A stretch of 64,000 bases of DNA from Lachnospiraceae bacterium MD308 (lineage in GTDB: Bacteria; Bacillota; Clostridia; Lachnospirales; Lachnospiraceae), in assembly GCA_010206225.2 (NCBI GenBank), contig VIQU02000008.1:50284-114283 (forward strand). Direction: 5' to 3'. The notes beneath the pieces were generated by a model that worked only from the letters and a program-made list of their open reading frames with translations, was not told where the DNA came from and searched no databases. Made by a program: the position numbers and the translations under genes. Within the stretch, counting starts at the first letter, position 1; every line of letters starts with the position of its first letter. Shown one piece after another: positions 53,500 through 62,984 of this stretch.

Positions 53500-53532
53500 A
53501 TCTGATTCCTTCCTTCATCTATTGTCCTAAGT

Positions 53533-54054
53533 TTAGAAAACATTTCTCGTAATATCACTGATGATCTCAATCACCTGATTCACATCCTGTCCCCGGCTTC
53601 CCTGAAATGCCCAGTATGCCCCCTGAATACAATAGCTCAGCACAATGTTCCATTTCAGGTCATTCTTATAATCGGGATATTTTTCAAAAATAATCTCCTT
53701 TAAACTTTCCTCTATCCGATAGGCAAGATGGCTTCTCTCATTGCCGGAAAATAGTATATTGATCAGCGAGCTCTGAGCTATAAATCCATACGACAGCTCC
53801 CTCGTCACTGCACAAAGGCTATCCGGATGGAGACCGGATATGGGAATGCTGCCGGTGATGTTCTTCACCACCTCTGCCTCCATCGTATCGGACAGCTCAT
53901 AGATATCCTGATAATGGGAATAAAACGTAGATTTATGGATATATGCTTTTTCACACAGCTCTTTGATGGTGATTTTTTCCAACGCCTTTTTAGAGCGAAG
54001 CTGTATAAACGCATTTTTAATTGCATTTTCTGTCTTTTCAATCCTAAGATCCAT
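53533..54054 (-). CDS. TetR/AcrR family transcriptional regulator
   Basis: 173 residues. The N-terminal HTH is ITIKELCEKAYIHKSTFYSH, typical of TetR, with a helical ligand domain of the TetR_C_33-like Firmicute group (VLSYCIQGAYWAFQG). It is divergent from glgB across 153 bases containing an inverted repeat, so it may control itself or glgB. The ligand is unknown. Confidence 0.87.
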   Translation of the reverse strand: MDLRIEKTENAIKNAFIQLRSKKALEKITIKELCEKAYIHKSTFYSHYQDIYELSDTMEAEVVKNITGSIPISGLHPDSLCAVTRELSYGFIAQSSLINILFSGNERSHLAYRIEESLKEIIFEKYPDYKNDLKWNIVLSYCIQGAYWAFQGSRGQDVNQVIEIISDITRNVF

Positions 54055-54112
54055 CCCCCGTCTTCCTTTCTGTGATACTGGTAACCGACGCTTTTCGACT
54101 ATCGTCGCTTAT

Positions 54113-54136
54113 CCGACTGTAATCTAAAACTGTCGG
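54113..54136. promoter_or_regulatory. Candidate TetR operator
   Basis: CCGAC (54113-54117) and GTCGG (54132-54136) form an inverted repeat in the divergent TetR-glgB region; another CCGAC lies at 54085-54089. A TATAAT at 54160-54165 upstream of glgB is the probable -10. Repressor binding here is inference. Confidence 0.4.
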
Positions 54137-54207
54137 TACAAAAAATATTTTTCTATCATTATAATAAACTCACAGCAAAAAAACAACTTTATACGGAGGA
54201 CAACGAA

Positions 54208-56010
54208 ATGGATTTTTATGGATTTTATACCGGAAAAATATTTGATGCTTACAAATTTCTCGGCGCCCACACAGAGTCGGCCGGCGGCGTCACCTTTCGC
54301 ACCTTTGCGCCGGGAGCCTCAAGGATTTCCTTAATCGGTGAATTTTCAGACTGGGAAGAATGGACCATGAACCGAACCCATGATGGTAATTTCTGGGAGT
54401 GCCATGCGAAAACAGCCGAACCCGGGCAGATGTACAAATACCGCATTTACAGGCAGGATGGCTCTTTTATGGACCACTGCGATCCTTACGGCTTCGGCAT
54501 GGAACTTCGCCCTAACAGCGCTTCCATCATCCGAAATCTGTCAACTTACAGCTTCAAGGACGAAAAATGGATGCAGAAGCGCACAGACTGCCGGGAAAAG
54601 CCTTTAAATATCTATGAGCTTCATTTCGGCTCCTTTAAAAAGCCTTCTGAAAAGGCCGCCGACTGGTACTCCTATGTAGAAATGATCGACATCCTGATTC
54701 CTTACTTAAAAGAATATGGTTACAATTATATCGAGATCATGCCCCTCTCCGAACATCCCTGCGACGAGTCATGGGGCTATCAGAATACGGGATTTTTCAG
54801 CCCAACTTCACGCTACGGAACCGCCGGGGAGCTTATGCAGTTTATCGATGCCTGCCATCAGAACGGGATTGGCGTTATCATGGATTTTGTTCCGGTACAT
54901 TTTGCCGTGGACGGTTATGCTCTGGCCAACTATGACGGAACCGCCCTCTTTGAATATCCCCATCAGGATGTAGGAGTCAGTGAATGGGGGAGCTGCAATT
55001 TCATGCATTCCCGCGGGGAGACAAGATGCTTTTTACAGTCTGCCGCCAACTACTGGCTCAGCGAATATCATGTAGACGGAATCCGTATGGATGCCATCAG
55101 CCGGATCATCTACTGGCAAGGCGATCCCGCCCGCGGTGTGAATAACACTGCCGTCGGATTCATCCGGGAGATGAATCAAGGGCTTAAGAGCCTGCACCCA
55201 TCCGCTATTCTGGCCGCGGAAGACTCTACCTCTTATCCGGGCGTCACAAAACCGGTATCCGAAGGGGGGTTAGGCTTCGATTATAAGTGGGACATGGGAT
55301 GGATGAACGATACATTAGATTACTTCCGTACAGCCCCGGAATACAGAAGTGAAAATTACCATAAACTCACTTTCTCCATGATGTACTACTACAATGACCG
55401 CTTTCTTCTGCCTCTCTCCCATGATGAGACGGTTCACGGGAAAGCAACGATCCTCCAGAAAATGAACGGCGAATATGAAGAAAAGTTCCCGCAGGCACGC
55501 GCGCTTTATATGTACATGTACGCACATCCGGGCAAAAAACTGAATTTTATGGGAAATGAGATTGGACAGCTTCGGGAATGGGATGAAAAAAAGGAGCAGG
55601 ATTGGTTCCTCTTAAAATATCCGAACCACGATTCTTTCCAACGCTTTATGAAGGATTTGAACATGCTGTATCTTGAACATCCGGCTCTCTCTTCCGGCGA
55701 TTACGACCAGAATGGCTTTGAATGGCTGGACTGCCATCAGGAGGCAAGATGCATCTATGCATTTGAACGGCGGGACGACGCAGAACGAATTGCGGCCGTG
55801 TTTAATTTCTCTGATAAATTGCAGGAGGATTTTGAACTGACCGTTCCAAAGGGAAAAGAGCTGCACCTCCTTCTTGCCAGCGACAGGGATATCTATGGCG
55901 GAACAAAGCAGTACAAGGAAGTAAAAGAAACTGTCAGAAAACTCAAGAAAGAAACCATATCGCTTACACTATCTCCCTATTCGGCAGTTTACTTTCGTAT
56001 CAGTGAATGA
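54208..56010 (+). CDS. glgB: 1,4-alpha-glucan branching enzyme
   Basis: GH13 branching enzyme of 600 residues making alpha-1,6 branches in glycogen. CBM48 at residues 20-105 (VTFRTFAPGASRISLIGEF). The GH13 catalytic domain follows: NIYELHFGSF, DFVPVHFAVDGY, the nucleophile Asp in VDGIRMDAISR, the acid Glu in ILAAEDSTS, and the third Asp in LPLSHDETVHGK. The C-terminal all-beta domain ends YSAVYFRISE. TACGGAGGA precedes the ATG. It stands alone; no glgA/C/P is nearby. Confidence 0.96.
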   Translation: MDFYGFYTGKIFDAYKFLGAHTESAGGVTFRTFAPGASRISLIGEFSDWEEWTMNRTHDGNFWECHAKTAEPGQMYKYRIYRQDGSFMDHCDPYGFGMELRPNSASIIRNLSTYSFKDEKWMQKRTDCREKPLNIYELHFGSFKKPSEKAADWYSYVEMIDILIPYLKEYGYNYIEIMPLSEHPCDESWGYQNTGFFSPTSRYGTAGELMQFIDACHQNGIGVIMDFVPVHFAVDGYALANYDGTALFEYPHQDVGVSEWGSCNFMHSRGETRCFLQSAANYWLSEYHVDGIRMDAISRIIYWQGDPARGVNNTAVGFIREMNQGLKSLHPSAILAAEDSTSYPGVTKPVSEGGLGFDYKWDMGWMNDTLDYFRTAPEYRSENYHKLTFSMMYYYNDRFLLPLSHDETVHGKATILQKMNGEYEEKFPQARALYMYMYAHPGKKLNFMGNEIGQLREWDEKKEQDWFLLKYPNHDSFQRFMKDLNMLYLEHPALSSGDYDQNGFEWLDCHQEARCIYAFERRDDAERIAAVFNFSDKLQEDFELTVPKGKELHLLLASDRDIYGGTKQYKEVKETVRKLKKETISLTLSPYSAVYFRISE

Positions 56011-56017
56011 TTCATTA

Positions 56018-56053
56018 TCCTGCATATCGGATATCTGATATGCAGGATTTTTT
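56018..56053 (+). terminator. Rho-independent terminator after glgB
   Basis: TCCTGCATATC, 8-base loop, GATATGCAGGA, then TTTTTT: an 11-base perfect stem eight bases after the stop. Confidence 0.93.
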
Positions 56054-56076
56054 CATGTGCGGCACAAAACAGTCCT

Positions 56077-56379
56077 TTAACTCAGCTCCACCTTCTCAAC
56101 CATTGCCGAATCCTCCGGCTTAAATTCATTCTCAAGATCATAGATATTATGTCCTGTGGACTCCCCAAGTACCCTGCCTTCCAGTGAATAGCAGCGAATA
56201 AATCTCTTCCCGTCCACGCTTGACCAATGCTCAACATCCCAGCTCATATAGCCGTCCTCGTCTGACTTCTTCTCTTTCAGATAGATATCCACCTGACGGC
56301 CATCCTTCATGATCTGGATCAGCCCCTTTGTACCCTCAATCTCTACCTCTGTCTTGTTTACTGCATCGTAAATCTTCAT
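56077..56379 (-). CDS. Hypothetical protein, 100 residues
   Basis: Soluble acidic protein of unrecognised family. GGGAGG lies 8 bases before the ATG. The pattern is beta-rich (KIYDAVNKTEVEIEG, RQVDIYLKEKKSD, WDVEHWSSVDGKRFIRC) with an acidic C-terminus. It stands alone between glgB and a GNAT gene. No function can be proposed. Confidence 0.7.
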   Translation of the reverse strand: MKIYDAVNKTEVEIEGTKGLIQIMKDGRQVDIYLKEKKSDEDGYMSWDVEHWSSVDGKRFIRCYSLEGRVLGESTGHNIYDLENEFKPEDSAMVEKVELS

Positions 56380-56491
56380 CTTCGTTTCCTCCCAGCTTTT
56401 TATATTGATATTTACAAATCAAATTATACTCTGTTCTCTCGGTTTCATCAACCCGTACTCCCAAATTATAATGCATGAGAATGTTCTAAAA

Positions 56492-56974
56492 CTATTCCTC
56501 CGCCAGTCTTTCCAGCGCTTCATTCTCCATCCGGAAGGTGGTACTCATATTGAGCGGCATCCCGCCGATTGCCTCATAAAACCCAATACTTGACAAATTG
56601 CTTTTCAGACAGAGCCACTCGATCCTCATACCGCCCCTTTCCAGCGTAATCTGCGCCAGCCGCTTAAACAGCGCCTTTCCGTAACCATGTCCTCTGTACT
56701 CTGGCTTCACATACAAATCGTCCAGATAGATACCTCCCCTCCCCGGATAAGCCGCAAGGCTCGAAAAGAACAGCGCGAATCCAGCTTCTGCCCCGGATAC
56801 TTCCAAAAATAATACCTCAGCCTTCTGCTTGTCAAACAGCCATTCCTCCAAAAGCTCCTCTGTGGCGATCACCAGTCCCGGCATTCCCTCATGTTCTGCC
56901 AATCCCCTGATAAACTCCAGAATCAGCGGCACGTCCTTTCTCTCTGCATAGCGAAACGTTACTTTTTCCATCAT
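56492..56974 (-). CDS. GNAT family N-acetyltransferase
   Basis: 160 residues from the ATG at 56974 (AGGAG 5 bases upstream; the ATG at 56971 is equally possible). It has the acetyl-CoA loop YRGHGYGKALFKRLA after DDLYVKPE and the late SSIGFYEAIGG, close to diamine/ thialysine-type N-acetyltransferases. The start overlaps the rarA stop by four bases (ATGA), so it is coupled to rarA. Substrate: probably a polyamine or amino-acid-like amine. Confidence 0.9.
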   Translation of the reverse strand: MMEKVTFRYAERKDVPLILEFIRGLAEHEGMPGLVIATEELLEEWLFDKQKAEVLFLEVSGAEAGFALFFSSLAAYPGRGGIYLDDLYVKPEYRGHGYGKALFKRLAQITLERGGMRIEWLCLKSNLSSIGFYEAIGGMPLNMSTTFRMENEALERLAEE

Positions 56975-58293
56975 CTGTTCTCCTCTCTTATATATTCCAT
57001 CCATGCCTTGATCTTTTTCTCATATCCGTTGTCTCCCGGCTCATAAAATCTTGCATCCCCTATTTCCTCCGGAAGATACTGCTGCCTGACATAATGCTTC
57101 GGATAATCATGGGCGTACAGATAGCCTGTCCCCCGCCCAAGATCTTTCGAGCCCTTATAATGGGCGTCCTGAAGATGTGCCGGAACGGTTGTTTTATTGG
57201 CCCGCACACTCTCCATTGCCGCAAACACTGCATTGCACGCAGAATTGCTCTTAGGCGCAGTCGCCACATAAAGCACAGCCTGCGACAGAATGATCTGCGC
57301 CTCCGGCATCCCAATCCTTTCCACCGCCTGAGCCGCAGACACTGCAACTGTAAGCGCCATGGGATCTGCATTTCCTACATCCTCAGAAGCACAGATCATG
57401 ATCCTTCTTGCAATAAACTTGATATCCTCTCCTGCATAGAGCATCTTCGCCAGATAAAAGACTGCCGCATCCGGATCCGAGCCCCTCATGCTTTTAATAA
57501 ACGCAGAGATGGTATCGTAATGGTTATCTCCCGTCTTATCATAGCGAACCACTCTTTTCTGAATACATTCTGAGACAACGTCAAGCGTCAGATGAATCTT
57601 TCCATCCTGAGCCCTCTCCGTAGTGAGAACCCCAAGCTCCACCGCGTTCAAAGCGCTTCTTGCGTCTCCTCCTGCAAGATCAGCCAGAAATTCAAGAGCG
57701 TCGTCATTAATCTCTGCCCCGTAACTCCCCATGCCTTTTTCCGTATCATAGACCGCTCTCCTGATTAATATCTTTATATCTTCTTTGCTAAGCGGCTGCA
57801 GTTCAAAGATACTGGATCTGGAGATCAACGCTCCGTTTACCTCAAAATAAGGATTCTCCGTCGTTGCGCCTATCAAGACCAATGTACCATCCTCCACAAA
57901 GGGCAGAAGATAGTCCTGCTGCCCTTTGTTGAACCGGTGAATCTCATCCACGAACAGGATCGTTTTCTGCTGGTACATCCCAAGCGTATCCTTCGCCTGA
58001 CGCACCACTTCCTCCATATCCTTTTTGCCTGCCACTGTCGCATTAATCTGGGTAAACTTGGCGCTTGTAGTGTTGGCGATCACTTTGGCAAGCGTCGTCT
58101 TCCCCGTACCCGGAGGTCCATAAAATATGACCGAACCAAGCTTATCCGCCTTGATCGCCCTGTATAAAAGTTTATCCTTTCCTATGATATGGTGCTGCCC
58201 TACCACCTCGTCAAGCGTTGCGGGGCGAAGCCTTGAGGCAAGCGGCGCCTCTTTATCCATATTCCTTTCACGCATATAATCAAATAAATCCAT
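56971..58293 (-). CDS. rarA: Replication-associated recombination protein A (RarA/MgsA)
   Basis: 440-residue clamp-loader-like AAA+ ATPase acting at stalled replication forks. It has RPATLDEVVGQHHIIG, Walker A GPPGTGKTTLAKV, Walker B ILFVDEIHRFNKGQQD, sensor 1 LIGATTENPYFEVN, and the C-terminal tetramerisation region ending AWMEYIREENR. Length is normal. It overlaps the GNAT gene by four bases. Confidence 0.96.
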   Translation of the reverse strand: MDLFDYMRERNMDKEAPLASRLRPATLDEVVGQHHIIGKDKLLYRAIKADKLGSVIFYGPPGTGKTTLAKVIANTTSAKFTQINATVAGKKDMEEVVRQAKDTLGMYQQKTILFVDEIHRFNKGQQDYLLPFVEDGTLVLIGATTENPYFEVNGALISRSSIFELQPLSKEDIKILIRRAVYDTEKGMGSYGAEINDDALEFLADLAGGDARSALNAVELGVLTTERAQDGKIHLTLDVVSECIQKRVVRYDKTGDNHYDTISAFIKSMRGSDPDAAVFYLAKMLYAGEDIKFIARRIMICASEDVGNADPMALTVAVSAAQAVERIGMPEAQIILSQAVLYVATAPKSNSACNAVFAAMESVRANKTTVPAHLQDAHYKGSKDLGRGTGYLYAHDYPKHYVRQQYLPEEIGDARFYEPGDNGYEKKIKAWMEYIREENR

Positions 58294-58317
58294 CTTCTTC
58301 CACCTTCTATTGTAAAC

Positions 58318-59091
58318 CTAATTCAAAAACAGCTCATCCACTGTCACGAATTCAAATCCTTTCTCCTGCAATATATCTATGATTCTAAATGCCGCATTCA
58401 CAGAAGAATTATAGCAGTCATGCAATAGAATAATATCATTTTCCTCTGCATTCGTCACTACTTTCTTTACGATCTCATCCGTATTCTCCGTCTTCCAGTC
58501 CAAAGGATCGATCGTCCAGCGCACCAGTATCATATCAAGAGAATCCTCAAGCTCACGGCTGCACACTCCGTAGGGCGGGCGCATATACTGAGGATATTCT
58601 CCGGTTATGGCATGCACCGTGCGGCTGGTCCTTGTAAGCTCTTCTTTCGCCTTTTCCTCCGGCACCTTGCTCAGCTCTGCATGGCTGTATGTATGGTTGC
58701 CGATCATATGCCCCTCTTCATGAATGCGTTTTATAAGCTTGGGATTAGCCTGCACATTTTTCCCAATTACAAAAAAAGTTGCCCGCACATTCCTCTCCTT
58801 CAGTCCGTCCAGAAGCCTCCCTGTACACGCTGCGTTCGGACCGTCATCGAAGGTAAGGGCGATCTTGGGAGGTATCTCCCCATATTCCGAAGTTTCTCCC
58901 GACACTTTTTCTGATATTACTTCTTTTACTTTTTCGATATCACTGTAATGCATTTTCTCTTCTGTACGGAAATTTAAAGATACTCCCATCAGATTTAAGA
59001 TACAAAACAAATATAACATGACACACAGACAGCGGATCATCTTCTTTTCTTCTTTGTCCTTCCTGTCTCGCTGCTTCCTCTCTCTCCCCAA
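58318..59091 (-). CDS. Membrane-anchored polysaccharide deacetylase (NodB/CE4)
   Basis: 257 residues. The basic N-terminus and hydrophobic helix at about 18-38 (IRCLCVMLYLFCILNLMGV) make it a signal-anchor or secreted protein. The CE4 domain starts at about 75: TFDDGPNAACT (motif 1), HTYSH (metal-binding motif 2), RPPYGVCS (motif 3), DPLDWK (motif 4) and LLHDCYNSS (motif 5). It deacetylates peptidoglycan or a surface glycan. The TTG start at 59091 has GAGGTG close by; an ATG at 59040 is the alternative without a good ribosome site. Confidence 0.9.
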   Translation of the reverse strand: MGRERKQRDRKDKEEKKMIRCLCVMLYLFCILNLMGVSLNFRTEEKMHYSDIEKVKEVISEKVSGETSEYGEIPPKIALTFDDGPNAACTGRLLDGLKERNVRATFFVIGKNVQANPKLIKRIHEEGHMIGNHTYSHAELSKVPEEKAKEELTRTSRTVHAITGEYPQYMRPPYGVCSRELEDSLDMILVRWTIDPLDWKTENTDEIVKKVVTNAEENDIILLHDCYNSSVNAAFRIIDILQEKGFEFVTVDELFLN

Positions 59092-59124
59092 ACTTACACC
59101 TCTTTTTGCTTCTTTATAAAATCA

Positions 59125-59153
59125 TTGCATTATAAATATATGAATGATATAAT
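59125..59153 (+). promoter_or_regulatory. Promoter of the MATE transporter
   Basis: TTGCAT at 59125-59130, 17 bases, TATAAT at 59148-59153 with a TG extension, 32 bases before the ATG. Confidence 0.8.
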
Positions 59154-59184
59154 AGCCAATGCATATTTTAAAGGAGGTTTTAAA

Positions 59185-60564
59185 ATGTCTGAGACACAAA
59201 AACAGATCACAACTCCGGAAAACAAGATGGGTGTCATGCCTGTTCCGAAGCTATTAATCACCATGTCCCTGCCCATGATGCTGTCTATGCTGGTGCAGGC
59301 TTTATATAATATCGTTGACAGTATGTTCGTTGCAAAGCTCAGTGAAGATGCGCTGACTGCCGTATCACTGGCATTTCCGGCGCAGACGCTGATGATATCC
59401 GTATCCGGCGGTACCGGCGTCGGTATCAATGCCCTGCTCTCCAGAAACTTAGGAGAAAAAGATTTTGAAAGCGCCGATCGGGCGGCGAAAAACGGTGTGT
59501 TTCTCGCAATTGTAAGCTGCATCATATTTGCCATAGCCGGAGGCTTCGGCTCAAGGCTTTTCTTTTCCCTGCAGACCGATAATCCGGTGATCATAGGTTA
59601 CGGCACACAGTATCTAAGAGTCATTACAATCATGTCGGCAGGTATCTTCCTGCAGATTACTTTTGAGCGGCTGATGCAGTCCACCGGAAAAACTTTTTAC
59701 AATATGGTTACTCAGGGAACCGGGGCGATCATCAACATCATCCTGGACCCAATCATGATCTTCGGACTGTTTGGTTTTCCGCGAATGGAAGTTGCCGGCG
59801 CTGCCGTAGCGACTGTCACCGGGCAGATCGTGGCTGTGTGCATGTCTTTTTATTTTAACCAGACAAGAAACAAAGAGATCAATCTCAGCTTCCGGGGATT
59901 TCGCCCTCATAAGAAAACCATCGGTATCATTTATAAGGTAGGTGTTCCGTCCATTATCATGCAGTCCATTGGCTCTGTCATGACCTTTGGGTTTAACAGG
60001 ATCCTCCTTGCGTTCTCCTCCACGGCCGCCGCTGTATTCGGAGTGTACTTTAAGCTTCAGAGCTTTATCTTCATGCCTGTATTCGGGCTGAACAATGGTA
60101 TGATACCGATCATCGCATACAACTACGGCGCAAGAAAGCGAAGCCGCATCACCCAGACGATACGCTTAAGCGTTGCCATATCCATGTCTATCATGGCTCT
60201 TGGCATGATCATTTTCCTGACATGCCCGAAGCTCCTTTTAGCCTCGTTGTTCAATGCGTCGGACAATATGCTGGCGATCGGTGTTCCGGCTCTTAAGATC
60301 ATAAGCCTTCATTTTCTGCTTGCAGGGTATAGTATCATCATAAGCTCTACCTTTCAGGCTTTGGGAAATGGCGTGTACAGCCTGATCGTGTCGGCGGCAA
60401 GACAATTATTTGTCATCCTTCCGATCGCATACATATTTGCAAAAGTCGCAGGTCTTTCCGCCGTATGGTGGTCTTTTCCCATCGCTGAGTTTGTGTCGGT
60501 ACTGCTGTGTACGCTATTATTCACAAGAATTTACAGAGAAAAAATCAAAGGGCTGGGAAATTAA
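59185..60564 (+). CDS. MATE family efflux transporter
   Basis: 459 residues from the ATG at 59185 (AAAGGAGG 7 bases upstream). About 12 membrane helices in two MatE halves: first half with MLVQALYNIVDSMFVAKLS, second starting near IGIIYKVGVPSIIMQSIGSV and FGLNNGMIPIIAYNYGARKR. Drug/sodium or proton antiporters; the substrate is not predictable. It is expressed from its own promoter and ends in a terminator shared with the converging flavin reductase gene. Confidence 0.94.
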   Translation: MSETQKQITTPENKMGVMPVPKLLITMSLPMMLSMLVQALYNIVDSMFVAKLSEDALTAVSLAFPAQTLMISVSGGTGVGINALLSRNLGEKDFESADRAAKNGVFLAIVSCIIFAIAGGFGSRLFFSLQTDNPVIIGYGTQYLRVITIMSAGIFLQITFERLMQSTGKTFYNMVTQGTGAIINIILDPIMIFGLFGFPRMEVAGAAVATVTGQIVAVCMSFYFNQTRNKEINLSFRGFRPHKKTIGIIYKVGVPSIIMQSIGSVMTFGFNRILLAFSSTAAAVFGVYFKLQSFIFMPVFGLNNGMIPIIAYNYGARKRSRITQTIRLSVAISMSIMALGMIIFLTCPKLLLASLFNASDNMLAIGVPALKIISLHFLLAGYSIIISSTFQALGNGVYSLIVSAARQLFVILPIAYIFAKVAGLSAVWWSFPIAEFVSVLLCTLLFTRIYREKIKGLGN

Positions 60565-60582
60565 CGTTTTCCCGCCCTTTTT
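60548..60582. terminator. Shared terminator between converging MATE and flavin reductase genes
   Basis: AAGGGC-(T)-GGGAAA pairs with TTTCCC-GCCCTT across a short loop, with TTTTT after it on the plus strand and AAA-rich sequence on the other. It overlaps the last codons of both genes. Confidence 0.65.
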
Positions 60583-61136
60583 ACGCTCCATCCAAACCTT
60601 CCTGACGACTGCCCAAGAGAAAAATATTCTCCGTGGGAATAGGCGATCAGTCCGGTAGAATTCAATTCAAATTTCCCGTTTTTTTTCATATAGGCATCAT
60701 CCACCTGTACAGCCAGAATCTCGGCAAGAAACATATGGTGGGAGCCAAGCTCTTTGATCTCTGTCACCTTACATTCCAGATTCACCGGAGATTCATTAAT
60801 AACCGGCGCAAATTTAAGCTTCTCTGCCTTTCCTCTTGTAAGGTGCATTTCTTTCCATTTATCCGTATCCCTGCCGGAACGGACACCGCACCAATCTGTT
60901 GCTCTGGCAAGCTTTTCTGTCGTAAGATTCACCGCAAACTCTCTGCTGTCACAGAGCATATGATAAGAATACCGCTCTGGTCTCACGGAAATGTACAGCA
61001 TAGCCGGATCCGTACACACCGTCCCCGTCCATGCCACGGTAATAATATTGTCCTCGCCCTTCGTATCCGCCGTGCTGACCATCACCGCCGGAAGCGGATA
61101 CAGCATATTGCCCGGCTTCCATATCTGCTTTCCCAT
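60561..61136 (-). CDS. Flavin reductase family protein (FMN-binding split barrel)
   Basis: 191 residues with the split-barrel pattern PLPAVMVSTAD, the TVAWTGTVCTDPAMLYISVR strand pair, the YSYHMLCDSREFAVNL block and DWCGVRSGRDTDKW near FMN. Typical reaction is NAD(P)H:flavin oxidoreduction. It lies 16 bases after the pyrophosphatase gene and is probably in its transcript. Confidence 0.9.
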   Translation of the reverse strand: MGKQIWKPGNMLYPLPAVMVSTADTKGEDNIITVAWTGTVCTDPAMLYISVRPERYSYHMLCDSREFAVNLTTEKLARATDWCGVRSGRDTDKWKEMHLTRGKAEKLKFAPVINESPVNLECKVTEIKELGSHHMFLAEILAVQVDDAYMKKNGKFELNSTGLIAYSHGEYFSLGQSSGRFGWSVKRAGKR

Positions 61137-61152
61137 GTTTCTCTCCTTTCAC

Positions 61153-62799
61153 CTACTGCTGCAGCGCTGCGACCAGCGTAGGAATCAACTGCTTCTTTCT
61201 GGATACAACGCCCTTAAGGATGATCCGGTCTGTATCCTCCGAAAGGTCAAATGCGCTGATAATACTGGCCCTCGCTCCATGTCCGCAGCAGAGAAGCTCT
61301 GTAGATTCATTCAGTATATCTGTGAGCATAAAATAGACCATCTCCATCTTCCCGCCCTCTAACACTTTCGGAAGATACGGAACAAGCAGCTCCTTAATCT
61401 CTGACAGCTCTTCCTTGTTCATAGAATTGATCTGTCCAACGCCGAATACGGTATCCGTAACCGTAAACTGTTTGAAATCCTGGAACAGGATATCCTCTGC
61501 ACTCTTCCCCTTCAGGCTGCTTCCTGCATTGAACATCTCCATAGACATTTTTTCCATATCGATCTTCGCAAGCCTGGCAAGCTTCTTCGCTGTCTTCTCA
61601 TCCATCGCCGTACAGGTCGGCGAACGAAACAGCAATGTATCCGAAATGATCGCACAGCAAAGTAACCCCGCAATATTCGACGGTATCTCCACTCCCGCTT
61701 CCTCATACATCTGCGTGATGATCGTCGCCGTACATCCCACCGGCTGGTTTCGGAAAAACACCGGTCCCATCGTCTCGATATTGCCCAGCCTGTGATGATC
61801 AATGATCTCCACGATATCTGCTTCCTCGATCCCGTCAACTGCCTGTGATTTTTCATTATGGTCTACTAAGATCACCTGCTTCTTTTTTACGTTCAGGAAG
61901 CGCCGTCTGGAGATAAATCCCCGGAATCTCCCGTGACGGTCCAAAATCGGAAAGTCACGGAATTTATTCTTCGTCATCCGCTCCCTGATATCGTCCACAT
62001 AATCATTCATGCTGAATGTGATAAGCGGGCCTTTACTCATAAAATACTTCACCGGTATGCTCTGGTTAATGAGACGCGCCACCGTATAAGTATCATGAGG
62101 CGTGCTGATAATGACGATACTCTGCTCCTCGGCTTTTTTTATCAGCTCCGGTGAAACCGCCGCGTCCTGACAGACTACCATACAGCTCGCATCGATATTC
62201 ACCGCGCAGGCCTGCGCCTCCGGGCGATTCCCTAAGATCACCAGATCGTCCTTCTCAATAAATTCCTTCATCAGTTCGTCGTTGGAAGCCCCTACCGTAA
62301 CCTTACCCGTCGTAAAACAGCCATGCTCATTGCCGCTGATCAATTTGCCGTCCAGTGTGTCGATAATGTTCTTATATTGGGTTCTCGCCTCAGAAAGTAC
62401 CCGGTTATCATACACTTCCATATAAGATGTGGCAATATCTCCGGTAGAGATGACTCCCACCAATTCTTCATCTTTTAATACGGGAAGGGTTTTGATATTG
62501 TTCTCCTTCATCTTATTCCACGTATCACGGATCGAGACATTTGGCTCCACACCGTCAATTTTATGTATATCCATATCTTTTACCTGCAGCTTGACATTCT
62601 GTAAAAGTCCGGGAGCGTCCATCTTGAACTTTTTCAGCACATAATGAGTCTCCTCGTTGATCTGGCCCGCCCGTTTCGCCACGTAGTCGTCCCCGGTCAC
62701 TCTGCGCTTTAACTCTGCATAGGCAATGGCAGAGCAGATAGAATCTGTATCTGGATTTTTATGCCCCACAATATACACTTTTCTTGATTTTTTCCCCAT
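61153..62799 (-). CDS. Manganese-dependent inorganic pyrophosphatase with CBS and DRTGG domains
   Basis: 548 residues. The DHH catalytic domain starts VGHKNPDTDSICSAIAY. It is interrupted at about 70-290 by two CBS motifs (VGVISTGDIATSYME, FRGFISRRRFLNV) flanking a DRTGG region (VILGNRPEAQACAV), then continues with EIIDHHRLGN (DHH) and the DHHA2 end with SRKKQLIP. Such CBS-PPases hydrolyse pyrophosphate under adenine-nucleotide control. AAGGAG precedes the ATG. Confidence 0.95.
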   Translation of the reverse strand: MGKKSRKVYIVGHKNPDTDSICSAIAYAELKRRVTGDDYVAKRAGQINEETHYVLKKFKMDAPGLLQNVKLQVKDMDIHKIDGVEPNVSIRDTWNKMKENNIKTLPVLKDEELVGVISTGDIATSYMEVYDNRVLSEARTQYKNIIDTLDGKLISGNEHGCFTTGKVTVGASNDELMKEFIEKDDLVILGNRPEAQACAVNIDASCMVVCQDAAVSPELIKKAEEQSIVIISTPHDTYTVARLINQSIPVKYFMSKGPLITFSMNDYVDDIRERMTKNKFRDFPILDRHGRFRGFISRRRFLNVKKKQVILVDHNEKSQAVDGIEEADIVEIIDHHRLGNIETMGPVFFRNQPVGCTATIITQMYEEAGVEIPSNIAGLLCCAIISDTLLFRSPTCTAMDEKTAKKLARLAKIDMEKMSMEMFNAGSSLKGKSAEDILFQDFKQFTVTDTVFGVGQINSMNKEELSEIKELLVPYLPKVLEGGKMEMVYFMLTDILNESTELLCCGHGARASIISAFDLSEDTDRIILKGVVSRKKQLIPTLVAALQQ

Positions 62800-62918
62800 A
62801 TGATTCTCCTTATAAAAACTTATCCTTAAAGTTTCTAATAGTTAGATTGCCATTTTTTCTTCGTCAAGTCAACTACAATTTTGTTTCTTATTAATTTTTC
62901 TTTCTTCTTATTTTTTCT

Positions 62919-62948
62919 TTGAACAATGCACTGGTTATATGTTATACT
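62919..62948 (+). promoter_or_regulatory. Promoter of the S1 domain protein
   Basis: TTGAAC at 62919-62924, 18 bases, TATACT at 62943-62948, 37 bases before the ATG. Confidence 0.6.
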
Positions 62949-62984
62949 AATTATATTAGAACGATGAGAAAGGAACAAAGTACA

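Noticed and set aside
62800..62918. TTGACG-17-TAACTA as promoter of the pyrophosphatase gene
   Set aside because: The -10 match is poor (two of six); not supportable by eye.
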